Source of the DNA: VRUE01 sp963747765
GTDB taxonomy: Bacteria; Actinomycetota; Thermoleophilia; Solirubrobacterales; 70-9
Assembly: GCA_963747765.1 (NCBI GenBank)
Contig: CAVVGH010000008.1
Location: 62,001 to 126,000, forward strand
Direction: 5' to 3'
Length of the DNA stretch: 64,000 bases
Positions 42,115-51,030 of the stretch are shown one piece after another. Below the pieces are notes generated by a model, which saw nothing but the letters and a program-made list of their open reading frames with translations, searched no databases and was not told the origin of the DNA. Position 1 is the first letter of the stretch. Every line of letters begins with the position of its first letter. Made by a program: the position numbers and the translations under genes.

Positions 42115-45100
42115 CTCAGGGCAGCGACGAGGCCGTGCCGGTGGGCGTATGAGGCGGCCTCGGTGCGGTTGGCGCAGTCGGTCTTGCGCAGGATGCTGCG
42201 GATGTGGTTGGCCGCGGTGTGCTCGCTGATCGACAGCTCCGTGCCGATCTCGCGGTTGCTCAGTCCCCGGGCGACCAGCTCGAGGATCTGCGCCTCGCGC
42301 GGCGAGAGCCCGTCCGGGAGGCCGCCGCGAGGGGCCGGAACCCCGAGCGCGCCGATCTTGGCCAGCAGCCCCTCCATGCCGATCTCGCTCGGCCAGCGCC
42401 GCCGCCTCGCGCGAGCAGCGCCTCGCGCGCCCGCGCTCGGCGCGGCCGCCGGCGAGCAGGAAGCGCGCGTACTCGTAGGCGGTGTGGGCCACCCAGGTGG
42501 GCGCACCCATCCGCCGGTTGAGCTCCAGCGCCCGCTCGAAGTGCTGCTCGGCCCGCTCGCGCATCGCCGAGCGTCGCCGCGAGCATGCCCAGGTAGCGGT
42601 CGGCGGCGCCGTAGCAGGCGACCAGATGGCCGATCATCACGTTGCTGCCGGCGAGCGGCTCCAGCTCTGGGTAGAGGAGCGCGGCCAGCGCCTCGTCGCC
42701 GAGCGCGGCGCAGGCGTCGGCCAGGTAGGCGAGCGCCGCCAGCCAGAGCGACGCGCGGAAGCCGTCGATGCCCTCGGCGGCGAGGCGCGCGAGCTCGCGC
42801 CGCGCCTCGCCCTCCATGCCCAGCTCGGCGAGCACGGCGACCAGCCCGGGCCGCCAGGGCCCCTCGCGCTCGGCCTCGCCGGCGAGGATCCGGATCGCCG
42901 GGGCGAGCTCGGCCAGGCGCCCCTGCTCGCGGCGGACGCTGAACATCTGGATCCCGTAGGTGCCGGAGGCGTCGCGCCCGGTCAGCAGCCCCCCCCACTC
43001 GTGCGAGCGGGTCGCCATCGCCTCGGCCTCGGCGAGGCGGCCGTCGCACAGGGCGATCGCCGAGCCGTAGTGCTCGGCCACGTGGTGCATGAACGGCTGC
43101 GCGGTGCGCTCGGCCATCTCGCGCAGGACGGCGACCTCCCGCCGGGCGGAATCGAGATCGCAGAGCGCGACGAAGGTCGGCACCCGCCAGGCCATCGCCT
43201 CGGCGCGGATCTCGGCGTCGCCGAGCTCCTCCGCCAGGTCCCTCGCCTCGGTCAGCATCGCGAGGATCTCCTCCAGCGGGCTCGTCCCGCGCGACCAGTA
43301 GGAGCGCACCAGCACCTTGGCCAGCCCGGCGCGATCCTCGAGGCGCCGCGCCAGCGCGATCGCGTTGCGCGCGGACGATCGCCCCGCGCTCGCGCTCGCC
43401 CTGGAGGTCGAGCGCGCGGGCCAGGCCCGCCAGCAGGCCGACCCGCAGCTCGTCGTCGCCCTCGCCGAGCGCCGCGATCGCCTCCTCGAGCAGCTCGACC
43501 GCGTCCCGCGTCGGCGATCCCGGGGCGCCAGCAGGCGTCCTCGTAGCCGATCGCCGCGCGGGCGAGCAGCTCGGCGCTGCCCAGCTCGCGGGCGATCTCC
43601 GCCGCCGCGGCGAAAGCCTCAGCGCGTCGGGCGCCTTGCCCGCCCGGTGGCTGGCCGTGCCGAGCTCGAGGCAGATCCTCAGCCCGCTGCGCGGTGTCGT
43701 CGACGCCGAGCTCGATCGCCGTGCGCAGGCGCACCGCTGCCTCGTCGAAGGCGAGCGCCGCGGCGGCCGCGCGCGCGGCGCGCAGGTTGTAGTCGACCGC
43801 GCGCTCGGTGCCGCCGAACGGCGCGGCGGCGGCGAAGTGGTGGGCGAGGTCGGCGAGCGCGCGGCCCGAGTCGGCCGCCGGCTGCTTCCAGCGCCTCGCC
43901 GACGCGCAGGTGCAGCTCGGCCCGCCGCAGCCCGCGAGAGGCCGGTCATAGAGCGCCCGGCGCACCAGCTCGTGGGTGAAGCGGCAGGCGAGCCGCTGGG
44001 ACGGCAGCTCCTCGATCATCCCGCTGGCCACCGCCTCCTCGAGCGCGCCGAGAAGCTCGGGCTCGGCGAGGCCGGCGGCGCGGCGGATCAGCTCGAGCTC
44101 GAACTCCGCGCCCGGCCGTCGCCGCCAGCTCGAGCAGCGTCGATCGTGCTCGGGGCGAGCCGGGCGAGCCGCTGGCTGACCACCTCGCGCACGCTCTCGG
44201 GGGTGCCGAGCTCGTCGAGCGGGCGGGTGAGTGCGGAGCCTGCCCCGCCGTCACCTCCACCGCGCCGGTCTCGACCAGCGCGCGCCACAGCTCGCAGACG
44301 AGGAAGGCGTTGCCCTCGGTGAGGTCGCTGGATCGCCGCCGCCAGCTCGCGCAGCCCCGGGCCCGGCTCGCCGCCGGCGGCGCGGCGGACGAGCTCGGCG
44401 ACCTCCGCTGCGGAGAGCCCGCCGAGCCGCAGTCGCACGACGTCGTCGGAGCGGCGCAGGTCGGCCAGCGTCTCGGCGAGCGCCCGCGGCAGTCGGCCTC
44501 GGTGTCGCGGAAGGTGGCGAGGAGCAGCAGGCGCGCGTCCCCGGCCGCGCGCGCCAGGTGGCGCAGCAGCAGCAGCGTCGGGGCGTCGGCCCAGTGGCAC
44601 GTCCTCGAGCACGAGCAGCAGCGGCCGCCGCGGCCGACGCCGGCGAGCAGGTCGGTCGACCGCGGTGTGCAGGCGGTGGCGCTCGGTGTCGGGGTCGGCT
44701 GCGACCGGCGCCGGCAAGCTCGCCGACCCGGGCGGGCAGCTCGGGCAGCAGGCGGGCCAGCTCGCCGCCGCCGGCGCCGAGCGCGGCGCGCAGCTCGCTC
44801 GGTCCCGATCGCGCGGACGAGGCGGTCGAGCGCCTCGACGAACGGCCCGTAGGGCGTGCGCACGACCGCGTCGCAGGCGCCGTAGAGGACCAGCGCCCCC
44901 TCCTCCGCCGCGGCCTGGCCGCGAACTCGCGCACCAGGCGGCTCTTGCCCGAGCCCGGCTCGCCGCCAGCAGCGCGACGCGGCGTCCCTCGCCCTCGGCC
45001 GGGGCATCAGCGGCGCTGAGCCTCGCCAGCTCGCCGGAGCGGCCGACGAAGGGCAGGGCCGAGCGCGAGGCGCGAGCGAGCCGGGAAGATCGGACGTTCC

Positions 45101-45136
45101 GTCGCCCACGGGCACACCATAGTCAGATCTGACCAT
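42115..45136 (-). pseudogene. LuxR-family AAA+ regulator (LAL-like), many frameshifts
   Basis: In successive frames the gene reads as one large regulator: VGRSGELARL and the Walker A GEPGSGKSRLVREF near 44950; a Walker B-like VLEDV and HWADAPTLLLLRHLARA near 44600; DLTEGNAFLVCELWRALVE near 44300; a long TPR-like helical middle (43.9-42.5 kb); and a C-terminal GerE domain LSPREAQILELVARGLSNRE and ANHIRSILRKTDCANRTEA near 42250. At least ten frame changes are needed. Protein-level conservation between breaks is good, so consensus error is as likely as decay. It is divergent from the FAD oxidoreductase, the probable target. Confidence 0.7.
45119..45136. promoter_or_regulatory. Palindrome over the LuxR-type start codon
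   Basis: GTCAGATCTGAC is a perfect 12-nt palindrome within an 18-nt near-palindrome (one mismatch pair) that includes the ATG at 45136-45134. It could be an autoregulatory site; also GTTCAGGTCATGAC lies at 45179-45192 towards the divergent gene. Confidence 0.35.
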
Positions 45137-45256
45137 GCCGCCCCGCCCTGCCCGACGCAGCGGGCGTCGAATTGGGTCAGTTCAGGTCATGACAGGACCG
45201 CCGCCGCGCCCTAGGCTCGCTCCGGAGATCGAGTCTTCGCGACCGCAAGGAGGAGC

Positions 45257-46652
45257 GTGAGCACCGTGACACACCCGCGCAGGCGCAGCAGACACTCCCG
45301 GCTTCGAGGGGCAGCTGATCGGCCCCGAGGACACCGGCTACGAGGAGGCCCGCAAGGTCTACAACGCGATGATCGACCGGCGTCCGGCGCTGATCGCCCG
45401 CTGCGCCGGCGCCGACGACGTGGCCAAGGCCGTCGACTTCGCCCGCGAACAGCGACCTCCTGCTGGCGGTCCGCGGCGGCGGCCACAACGGCGCCGGCCT
45501 CGGCACCTGCGACGACGGCGTCGTCCTCGACCTCTCCGGCCTGAAGGAGATCGAGGTCGATCCCGGCGCCCGCACGGCCCGGGTCGGCGGCGGCTGCACC
45601 TGGGGCGAGGTCGACGCCGCCACCAACGAGCACGGGCTGGCGACCCCGAGCGGGATCATCTCGACCACCGGCGTCGGCGGCCTCACGCTCGGCGGCGGCA
45701 TCGGCCACCTGACCCGCAAGTGCGGCCTGACGATCGACAACCTGCTCGAGGCCGAGGTCGTGCTGGCGAGCGGCGAGCGGGTGCGCGCCAGCGCGGACGA
45801 GAACCCCGACCTCTTCTGGGCGATCCGCGGCGGCGGCGGCAACTTCGGCGTCGTCACCTCCTTCCTCTTCCGCCTGCACGAGGTCGGCACGATCGTCGGC
45901 GGGCCGACCTTCTGGGCCGTCGAGCAGGGCGCCGAGGTGCTGACGCGCCTACCGCGAGTTCATGCCTCGCCGCGCCGCGCGAGCTGAACGGCTTCTTCGC
46001 CTCACCACGGTGCCGCCGGCGCCGCCGTTCCCCGAGGAGCTGCACCTGCGCAAGGTCTGCGGGATCGTCTGGTGCTACGTCGGCGGCGAGGAGGACGGCG
46101 CGGCGGCGATGGCGCCGCTGCTCGAGGCGACTGCCCGAGCCGCTCATGCACGGCGTCCAGCTCGATGCCGCTCCCGGCGCTGCAGAGCGCCTTCGACGGC
46201 CTCTACCCGGCGGGCGACCAGTGGTACTGGCGGGCCGACTTCGTCAAGGAGATCCCCGACGAGGCGGTCGCGGCCCACGCCCGCTTCGGCGCCGGAGATG
46301 CCGACGATGAAGTCGACCATGCACCTGTACCCGATCGACGGCGCCGCGCACGACGCCGACGCCGTCCGACACCGCCTGGGCCTACCGCGACGCCAACTGG
46401 GGCTCGGTCTTCGCCGGCGTCGATCCCGACCCCGCCAACGCGGCGGCGATCCGCAGCTGGTCCATCGACTACTTCGAGGCGCTGCACCCCCACTCGGCCG
46501 GCGGCGCCTACGTCAACATGATGATGGACGAGGGCCAGGAGCGGGTGCGGGCCAGCTACGGCGACAACTACGACCGCCTGGCGCGGGTCAAGGCGAAGTA
46601 CGACCCGGGCAACCTCTTCCGCGTCAACCAGAACATCGAGCCGCAGGCGTAG
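45257..46652 (+). pseudogene. FAD-binding (BBE-type) oxidoreductase, frameshifted
   Basis: A start GTG at 45257 follows AAGGAGGAGC. Across about seven frame changes it reads FEGQLIGPEDTGYEEARKVY, LLLAVRGGGHNGAG, VGGGCTWGEVDAAT, GIISTTGVGGLTLGGGIGHL, ENPDLFWAIRGGGGNFGVVT, then FPEELHLRKVCGIVWCYVGG and the berberine-bridge C-terminal YGDNYDRLARVKAKYDPGNL, ending at TAG 46650. The His of VRGGGHN is the usual FAD-attachment residue. Breaks look like single-base insertions or losses at 45285, 45450, 45950, 45967, 46003, 46131, 46159, 46292 and 46365 approximately. Confidence 0.75.
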
Positions 46653-46731
46653 ACGGCCAGCTCGGCGCGCGGCGTCATTGCCGCGCGTCATTCCAAACGC
46701 GAGTCTCAGGGCATTGCTCCGGACATCGTGC

Positions 46732-47217
46732 TTACGAGGGGCCCGAGTCCGGCGGCGCGGACAGCAGGTCCTCGAGGCTCTGCTTGAGCGCGGCGAAGCG
46801 GCGCTTTCCGAGGGCCTGCTGCCAGTCGTCCTCCACCTGCTCGACGGCGCCCCTTACTGCCGCCGCGAGCTCCAGGCCGCGGTCGGTGAGATAGATGACC
46901 TTGCCACGCTGATCGGCGCCCTCGGCTCGGCGCTCCAGATAGCCGGCGTCTTCGAGCTCGCCGAGGAGGATGTTGATGTGCTGCTTGGTGCGGCCGCTGC
47001 GCGCGGCGAGCTCGCTGGGTCGGGTCTTGTGAGGGCCCGGGAAGCCGATCACGGGCGCGTGGCTGGGGCGCACGTCGGCGAAGCCGGCGGTCTTCAGCTG
47101 CGCGAAGATTCGCTCCAGCGCCCACTCGTAGTTTTGGCGGAGCAACGCCGGGGCCATCGGCTCGGTGACCCCGGTATACGGGCGCTCGGTTGGAGATGAA
47201 GGAGCCCTTCGACCCAT
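46732..47217 (-). CDS. MarR regulator of cassette 2
   Basis: About 161 residues from ATG 47217; an upstream Met at 47250 lies inside the operator region. The winged helix shows SHAPVIGFPGPHKTRPSELA, SGRTKQHINILLGELEDAGYLERR in two blocks and DQRGKVIYLTDRGLELAAAV. It resembles the cassette 1 and 3 MarR proteins in length of the recognition segment and in a conserved K(Q)-x-x-N pattern. It is divergent from a cupin gene. Confidence 0.87.
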   Translation of the reverse strand: MGRRAPSSPTERPYTGVTEPMAPALLRQNYEWALERIFAQLKTAGFADVRPSHAPVIGFPGPHKTRPSELAARSGRTKQHINILLGELEDAGYLERRAEGADQRGKVIYLTDRGLELAAAVRGAVEQVEDDWQQALGKRRFAALKQSLEDLLSAPPDSGPS

Positions 47218-47220
47218 TTC

Positions 47221-47275
47221 GTCAAAAGAGTTTACTTGACAGGTGGTCAAGGATCTATACGATCTGCTAAGTCAA
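47221..47275. promoter_or_regulatory. Cassette 2 promoter and operators
   Basis: TTGACA (47236) with TATACG (47256) or TACGAT (47258) can drive the cupin gene. TTGAC-N5-GTCAA (47236-47250) is an inverted repeat; further GTCAA half-sites lie at 47221 and 47271. AGAGTTTAC (47227) is shared with the cassette 1 region. Confidence 0.6.
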
Positions 47276-47306
47276 GATTCTTTACCAACTGAGAGAGGAG
47301 TCGCCA

Positions 47307-47813
47307 ATGACCAACGAAACGACCCATGCTCCTGCCGGACGCGGCCCGCACCAGCTGGTGATCGGCAGCGTCGCGGTGAGCAGGTTGCTGGGCGGCGAGG
47401 AGACCGCCGGGCAGCTCTCGCTGGTGGAGCTCCGGGGGCTTCCCGGCAGCGGGCCCGGCGCGCACCTGGATCCCTGGCGCGAGACGTTCTACGTGCTCGA
47501 GGGCGAGCTGACCTTCCGATTCGAGCACGACGGCGCCGTGAGCACCGTGGTCGCCGGGCGCGGGGATGTGGTCTCGATCCCGGCAGGTGTCGGCCACGCC
47601 TTTAGCGTCACCGGTTCGGAGCCCGCCCGCTATCTGATCATCGGCACGGCCGCGGGCATCGACGCGTTCTTCGCCGACGCCGGCGAGGCTATCGAGGAGG
47701 CATCATTGCCGAGCGAGCCGCGTCCTTTCGACCGCGACCGGCTTCTGGGGGCGTTCGCCAAGCACGGACTGACGCCGCACAGCTTCCCTGCGGAGCCCGT
47801 CGAGCACACCTGA
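47307..47813 (+). CDS. Cupin-2 protein of cassette 2 (reduced metal site)
   Basis: 168 residues. Motif 1 is GPGAHLDPWRETFYVLEGEL: the first His and the Glu remain but the second His is replaced (DP). Motif 2 is SIPAGVGHAFSVTG. The C-terminal tail (FFADAGEAIEEASLP, then HGLTPHSFP) parallels the other two cupins. GAGAGGAG precedes the ATG. Metal-independent binding or altered metal use is possible. Confidence 0.85.
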   Translation: MTNETTHAPAGRGPHQLVIGSVAVSRLLGGEETAGQLSLVELRGLPGSGPGAHLDPWRETFYVLEGELTFRFEHDGAVSTVVAGRGDVVSIPAGVGHAFSVTGSEPARYLIIGTAAGIDAFFADAGEAIEEASLPSEPRPFDRDRLLGAFAKHGLTPHSFPAEPVEHT

Positions 47814-47908
47814 TGGGCCGTTCCCAGCCAGCCGACGGCCGTCGGCTGGCTGGAATGACGTTCACGCAGCGCCTTGCGCCGGTGTCGAGCTTGGGGTGCG
47901 CAACCGCC

Positions 47909-48391
47909 CTACCCCGGGCCCGGTATGTCCCGATCGCGCTGCGGGCCCATCACTTCGGCGAGCGTCTTCCGGAGCTGCTCGTAGCGCCGGCGTCCGATCG
48001 TCTGTCTCCATTCGTCCTCGATCTGTGCGTGGATCCCCACGGCAACCTCGTGTAGCCGGTTACCGCGCGCGGTGAGCCGGATAATGCGCGCGCGACGATC
48101 GGCCGGGTCGCGCTGGAGCCCGAGGTAGCCGAGCCGCTCGAGCTCGCGTAGCAAGTCGTTGACGCGCTGCTTTGAGATCTGCACGTCCGCGGCGACCTCG
48201 CCAGGCCGCCGCCCGCCGGGCCCGGGCCAGCGGAACAGGGTCACGTGCGCGGGGCGCAGGTCGTCGAAGCCGGCGGCGCGCACACCAGCGTAGATCCGCC
48301 TGCGGATCTCGTGCAGCCCGAAGCGCAGCAGCGCGCCGATTGGAAGCGGCGGCAAGGAGGGCTCGCGGTCAGCGGCGCCGAGGGTTGACAT
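47909..48391 (-). CDS. MarR regulator of cassette 3
   Basis: About 160 residues from ATG 48391. RPAHVTLFRWPGPGGRRPGEVA, VQISKQRVNDLLRELERLGYL and the wing DPADRRARIIRLTARGNRLHEV show the MarR fold and strong likeness to cassette 1. The gene is divergent from the third cupin gene with 53 bp between starts. Confidence 0.87.
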   Translation of the reverse strand: MSTLGAADREPSLPPLPIGALLRFGLHEIRRRIYAGVRAAGFDDLRPAHVTLFRWPGPGGRRPGEVAADVQISKQRVNDLLRELERLGYLGLQRDPADRRARIIRLTARGNRLHEVAVGIHAQIEDEWRQTIGRRRYEQLRKTLAEVMGPQRDRDIPGPG

Positions 48392-48431
48392 CAAAAGTAC
48401 GATACCAGTACTATTAGCAGTACGGCTTCCA
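48385..48431. promoter_or_regulatory. Cassette 3 promoter and operator-like repeats
   Basis: TTGACA (48385-48390) and TACTAT (48409-48414), 18 nt apart, fit a promoter for the cupin gene and overlap the marR start codon. AGTAC occurs at 48396, 48407 and 48420 as a set of direct and inverted half-sites. They differ from the TTGAC/GTCAA sites of cassettes 1 and 2. Confidence 0.6.
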
Positions 48432-48444
48432 TACTACCTGGAGG

Positions 48445-48954
48445 ATGAAAGCATTGAACGCCGACACCACCCACGTCAAGTACCTGCCCGCCGGCCGCGG
48501 GCGCTCGTTCGCGCTGATGGGCTCCTCGCTGACATTCAAGGACGAGCCCGCCGACAACGGTGACGCGCTGATGGCATTCGAGCACCGCTGCCCGCCCGGC
48601 CTTGGTGTGCCGCCGCACAGCGAGCGAAACCACGAGGCCTTCTACGTGCTCGAGGGCACGCTCGAGGTTCAGGCCGCCGACGAGAGCTACCGGCTCGGCC
48701 CGGGAGCGTTCCTCAGCATTCCTCCCGGGGTCATCCATTCGCTGCACAACCCAGGTCCGGAGCCGATGCGGGTCTTGACGATCGTCGCGCCCGGAAGTGG
48801 ACACGAGCGCTTCTTCACCACGCTCGGCGATCCGATCGAGGACCCCGCCAATCCGCCGCAGCCCAGCGAGGCACCCGACGTCGAGCGGGTGGCGCAGATC
48901 GCCCACCAGTGCGGGATCGACTTCCTGCCGCCGCCTGACGAGCACGATGCGTGA
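48445..48954 (+). CDS. Cupin-2 protein of cassette 3 (reduced metal site)
   Basis: 169 residues from ATG 48445 after CCTGGAGG. Motif 1 is GVPPHSERNHEAFYVLEGTL, where the second His position is Glu; motif 2 is SIPPGVIHSLHNPG. The tail (RFFTTLGDPIEDPANPP, then CGIDFLPPP) is nearly the same pattern as in cassette 1. Its 3' end runs up to the inverted composite repeat. Confidence 0.86.
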   Translation: MKALNADTTHVKYLPAGRGRSFALMGSSLTFKDEPADNGDALMAFEHRCPPGLGVPPHSERNHEAFYVLEGTLEVQAADESYRLGPGAFLSIPPGVIHSLHNPGPEPMRVLTIVAPGSGHERFFTTLGDPIEDPANPPQPSEAPDVERVAQIAHQCGIDFLPPPDEHDA

Positions 48955-48956
48955 CT

Positions 48957-49525
48957 AGGGACCTCTCCGAAACGTTTGACCTGAAACCGACCATCCGCTC
49001 CGTTCGTCATTTGTACCGCTCTGCGACACAAAGAGCGAACGGAGTCTCGCCCCGGCGACCCCCACCGCTCCGTTCGTCATTTGTACCGCTCTGCGACACA
49101 AAGAGCGAACGGAGTTCGTGTCCGCCTCCGTCGGGCCACACCTCGCGGAATGACGCCCGTAGCCCCTGCCCGCCTGGGCCCCTACCAGCCCCTCCCCTGT
49201 TTGCCCTCCTCACCTGCAAGTAGGAGGGCAAACAGGGGGAGGGGCTGTTTCTCTCATCGATCACCACAGGGAGGGGTTGTCTCTCTCATCGTCAATCGAC
49301 GAAGGGTTCGTTTCGGGTTGGAGGTCTCCATCGGTCAACGAGGTGCTCTCCTGGGTCCCGGGGCCATCTCCGCGCTCCTCCAGAGAGCCAGGGGGCTCGG
49401 GGATTTCGGGCCCTGGCGACGAAAGAGGCGGGAAGGTCGGGAACGGATGGACCGGTCGGCCCTGAGCGGTGTGGCCTGAGCGGCGCGTTGGGGGCGGGCA
49501 GACCTGAGCCAACCGGATATACACC
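48957..49525 (-). repeat. Composite intergenic repeat, most complete inverted copy
   Basis: Read on the minus strand: left end D at 49523-49480 (GCCCGCCCCCAACGCG, exact match to the 15.69 kb copy), a GC-rich middle, module A at 49325-49300 (CCGAAACGAACCCTTCGTCG), hairpin B at 49247-49186, palindromes C at 49114-49068 and 49044-48998 (70 nt apart), and the right end near 48990-48960. CTCTCATCGAT-type sequence is duplicated beside hairpin B. No gene is credible between 48955 and about 49528. Confidence 0.87.
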
Positions 49526-49528
49526 TGT

Positions 49529-49834
49529 CTGGAACGCAAGCGCAATGCGCGGCCCGAACACACCACACTTCTGCTCGGAGATGGCGACGGCAAGACGTTC
49601 CGCGTGCTCGATGCGCGCGGGGCCAGAGTGGCGGTGTGGAACGGGCGACGGACTGTCCGCCTCGGTGCCAGCCGCCTGCTTTCGGTAGACATCGCCGGCC
49701 GCGGCGAGCACTTCGAGTACCTCGGCGGCGGCGTGACAGCTGCGCAGAGCGCGCGAGCGGGCATAGACGATGCATGGGTCTGGGCGGGCCGTGTGGACCC
49801 TTGGTTCGTGACGCACTTGACGACCTTGTTGTGA
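49529..49834 (+). CDS. Hypothetical protein, possibly 5'-truncated by the repeat
   Basis: A frame ending at TGA 49832 reads HTTLLLGDGDGKTFRVLDAR and RTVRLGASRLLSVDIAGRG, a beta-rich sequence with good codon bias. No ATG with a ribosome site is visible; GTG 49604 is the first usable start and the composite repeat lies directly before. It could be the remnant of a gene cut by the repeat. No family recognised. Confidence 0.4.
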   Translation: MERKRNARPEHTTLLLGDGDGKTFRVLDARGARVAVWNGRRTVRLGASRLLSVDIAGRGEHFEYLGGGVTAAQSARAGIDDAWVWAGRVDPWFVTHLTTLL

Positions 49835-49843
49835 GGCGCTAAC

Positions 49844-50353
49844 GTGACGGACATGACGGTCGCCGACGTAGCCTCCCGTGCCTTTGCCGACGAGCTCGAG
49901 CGGCTCGCGCGCGACGGCGAGCTGACGCTCGAGGAGCCCGAGCGCGCGGGGCGACGCGGGGCCCTCATCGTCGCGGCGTCGGGAATCTGGTCGCATCATC
50001 TCGGCGGCCTGCTCGACTCCGAGCAGGCCAGAGAATTGCTTGGAGTCAAGAGCCGTCAGGCGGTGCACGACCTGGTTCGCCGCGGCAGGCTCCTGCGCCT
50101 CAGCGACAGCGCCGGGCGCGCCCGCTACCCCGGCAACCAGTTCGACGAGCACGGTCGACCCTTCGCGGTCCTCAAGGACGTGATCGAGGCGTTCGTCGCC
50201 GCAGACGTCACTCCCTGGACGACTGCCTCCTTCCTCAGCTCACCGCAGCGCGAGCTGGACGGGCAGACCCCGCAGCGCTGGCTGCGGGATGGGGGCGATC
50301 CGCAGCCGGTGCGCGAGGCGGCGGCGCGGGTCGCGGCGCGGCTCGCCCACTGA
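49844..50353 (+). CDS. Xre/MbcA/ParS-type antitoxin
   Basis: 169 residues. The centre (LLDSEQARELLGVKSRQAVH then DLVRRGRLLRL) looks like a DNA-binding helix-turn-helix; the C-terminal 55 residues (TPWTTASFLSSPQRELDGQT then PQRWLRDGGDPQPVREAAAR) match the toxin-binding MbcA/ParS/Xre domain. It stands 1 nt before the RES-type gene, so it is the antitoxin of that pair. Confidence 0.8.
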   Translation: MTDMTVADVASRAFADELERLARDGELTLEEPERAGRRGALIVAASGIWSHHLGGLLDSEQARELLGVKSRQAVHDLVRRGRLLRLSDSAGRARYPGNQFDEHGRPFAVLKDVIEAFVAADVTPWTTASFLSSPQRELDGQTPQRWLRDGGDPQPVREAAARVAARLAH

Positions 50354-50354
50354 G

Positions 50355-50942
50355 GTGGCGCCCCCCGGTTCCTCGCCTCTGTCCCCGCAGGGCGATCCGA
50401 CCCGGTTCCCGTCGTGGGAGGCCCCCGCCGAGCACCCATGGTCGCGGATGCACCGCCGGGACCGCGGGCCGTGGTGGTTCTCGAGTGGCGGCAGCGGCCG
50501 GTTCGACCTGGAGCCGCCGGGCGGCACCTGCTACCTCGCCGCGGCGCCGCTCGGTGCTCTGATCGAGCACTTCGACGGGATCAGCGTCATCGCGGAGGAG
50601 GATCTGAAGCGACGACGGATCTCGACCCTCGCAGTCGGCAGACCGCTGCGCCTCGCTGACTGCACGAGTCCCAAGGCGCGGCGCTTCGGCGCCGACCTCT
50701 CGTTGAGCGCCGGCTCCGACTACGCGGGTGCGCAGCGCTTTGCCGCTTGGCTTCGCGAGGCCGGCTTCGACGGGGTGCGCTACCTGCTGCGCAACGACCC
50801 TGCCGCCAATCTGATCGGCGTCGCTCTCTTCGGCTCCGCCGGTGAGCAGGACCTGCCCGTCCTGTCGAGCGCGGAGGCCGACGAGGGCACCCTGGCGGAG
50901 GCCAGCCGGCGCTACGGAGTCGGGGTGGTTCCGACTCCCTGA
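50355..50942 (+). CDS. RES-domain toxin (NAD+-degrading family)
   Basis: 195 residues from GTG 50355. WSRMHRRDRGPWWFSSGGSG followed by RFDLEPPGGTCYLAAAPLGALIE is the RES signature with conserved Arg and Glu; DYAGAQRFAAWLREAGFDGV and ALFG follow. RES toxins such as MbcT phosphorolyse NAD+. The Ser that names the third residue normally stands before Arg in the next segment; here that stretch reads VRYLLRNDP, with Leu. Either the alignment is shifted or the site is altered. It is paired with the antitoxin upstream. Confidence 0.8.
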   Translation: MAPPGSSPLSPQGDPTRFPSWEAPAEHPWSRMHRRDRGPWWFSSGGSGRFDLEPPGGTCYLAAAPLGALIEHFDGISVIAEEDLKRRRISTLAVGRPLRLADCTSPKARRFGADLSLSAGSDYAGAQRFAAWLREAGFDGVRYLLRNDPAANLIGVALFGSAGEQDLPVLSSAEADEGTLAEASRRYGVGVVPTP

Positions 50943-51030
50943 GCGCCGCGCGCCGCATCTCGGGCGAGGCATCGGCGCTGCTTGACGCATCCGTTCGGCA
51001 CAGTGAAGATGACGCACCACTCGAGGTGAT

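Noticed and set aside
42115..46652. Programmed ribosomal frameshifting
   Set aside because: Breaks are too many, occur at unrelated sequences and lack slippery heptamers; sequence error or decay explains them better.
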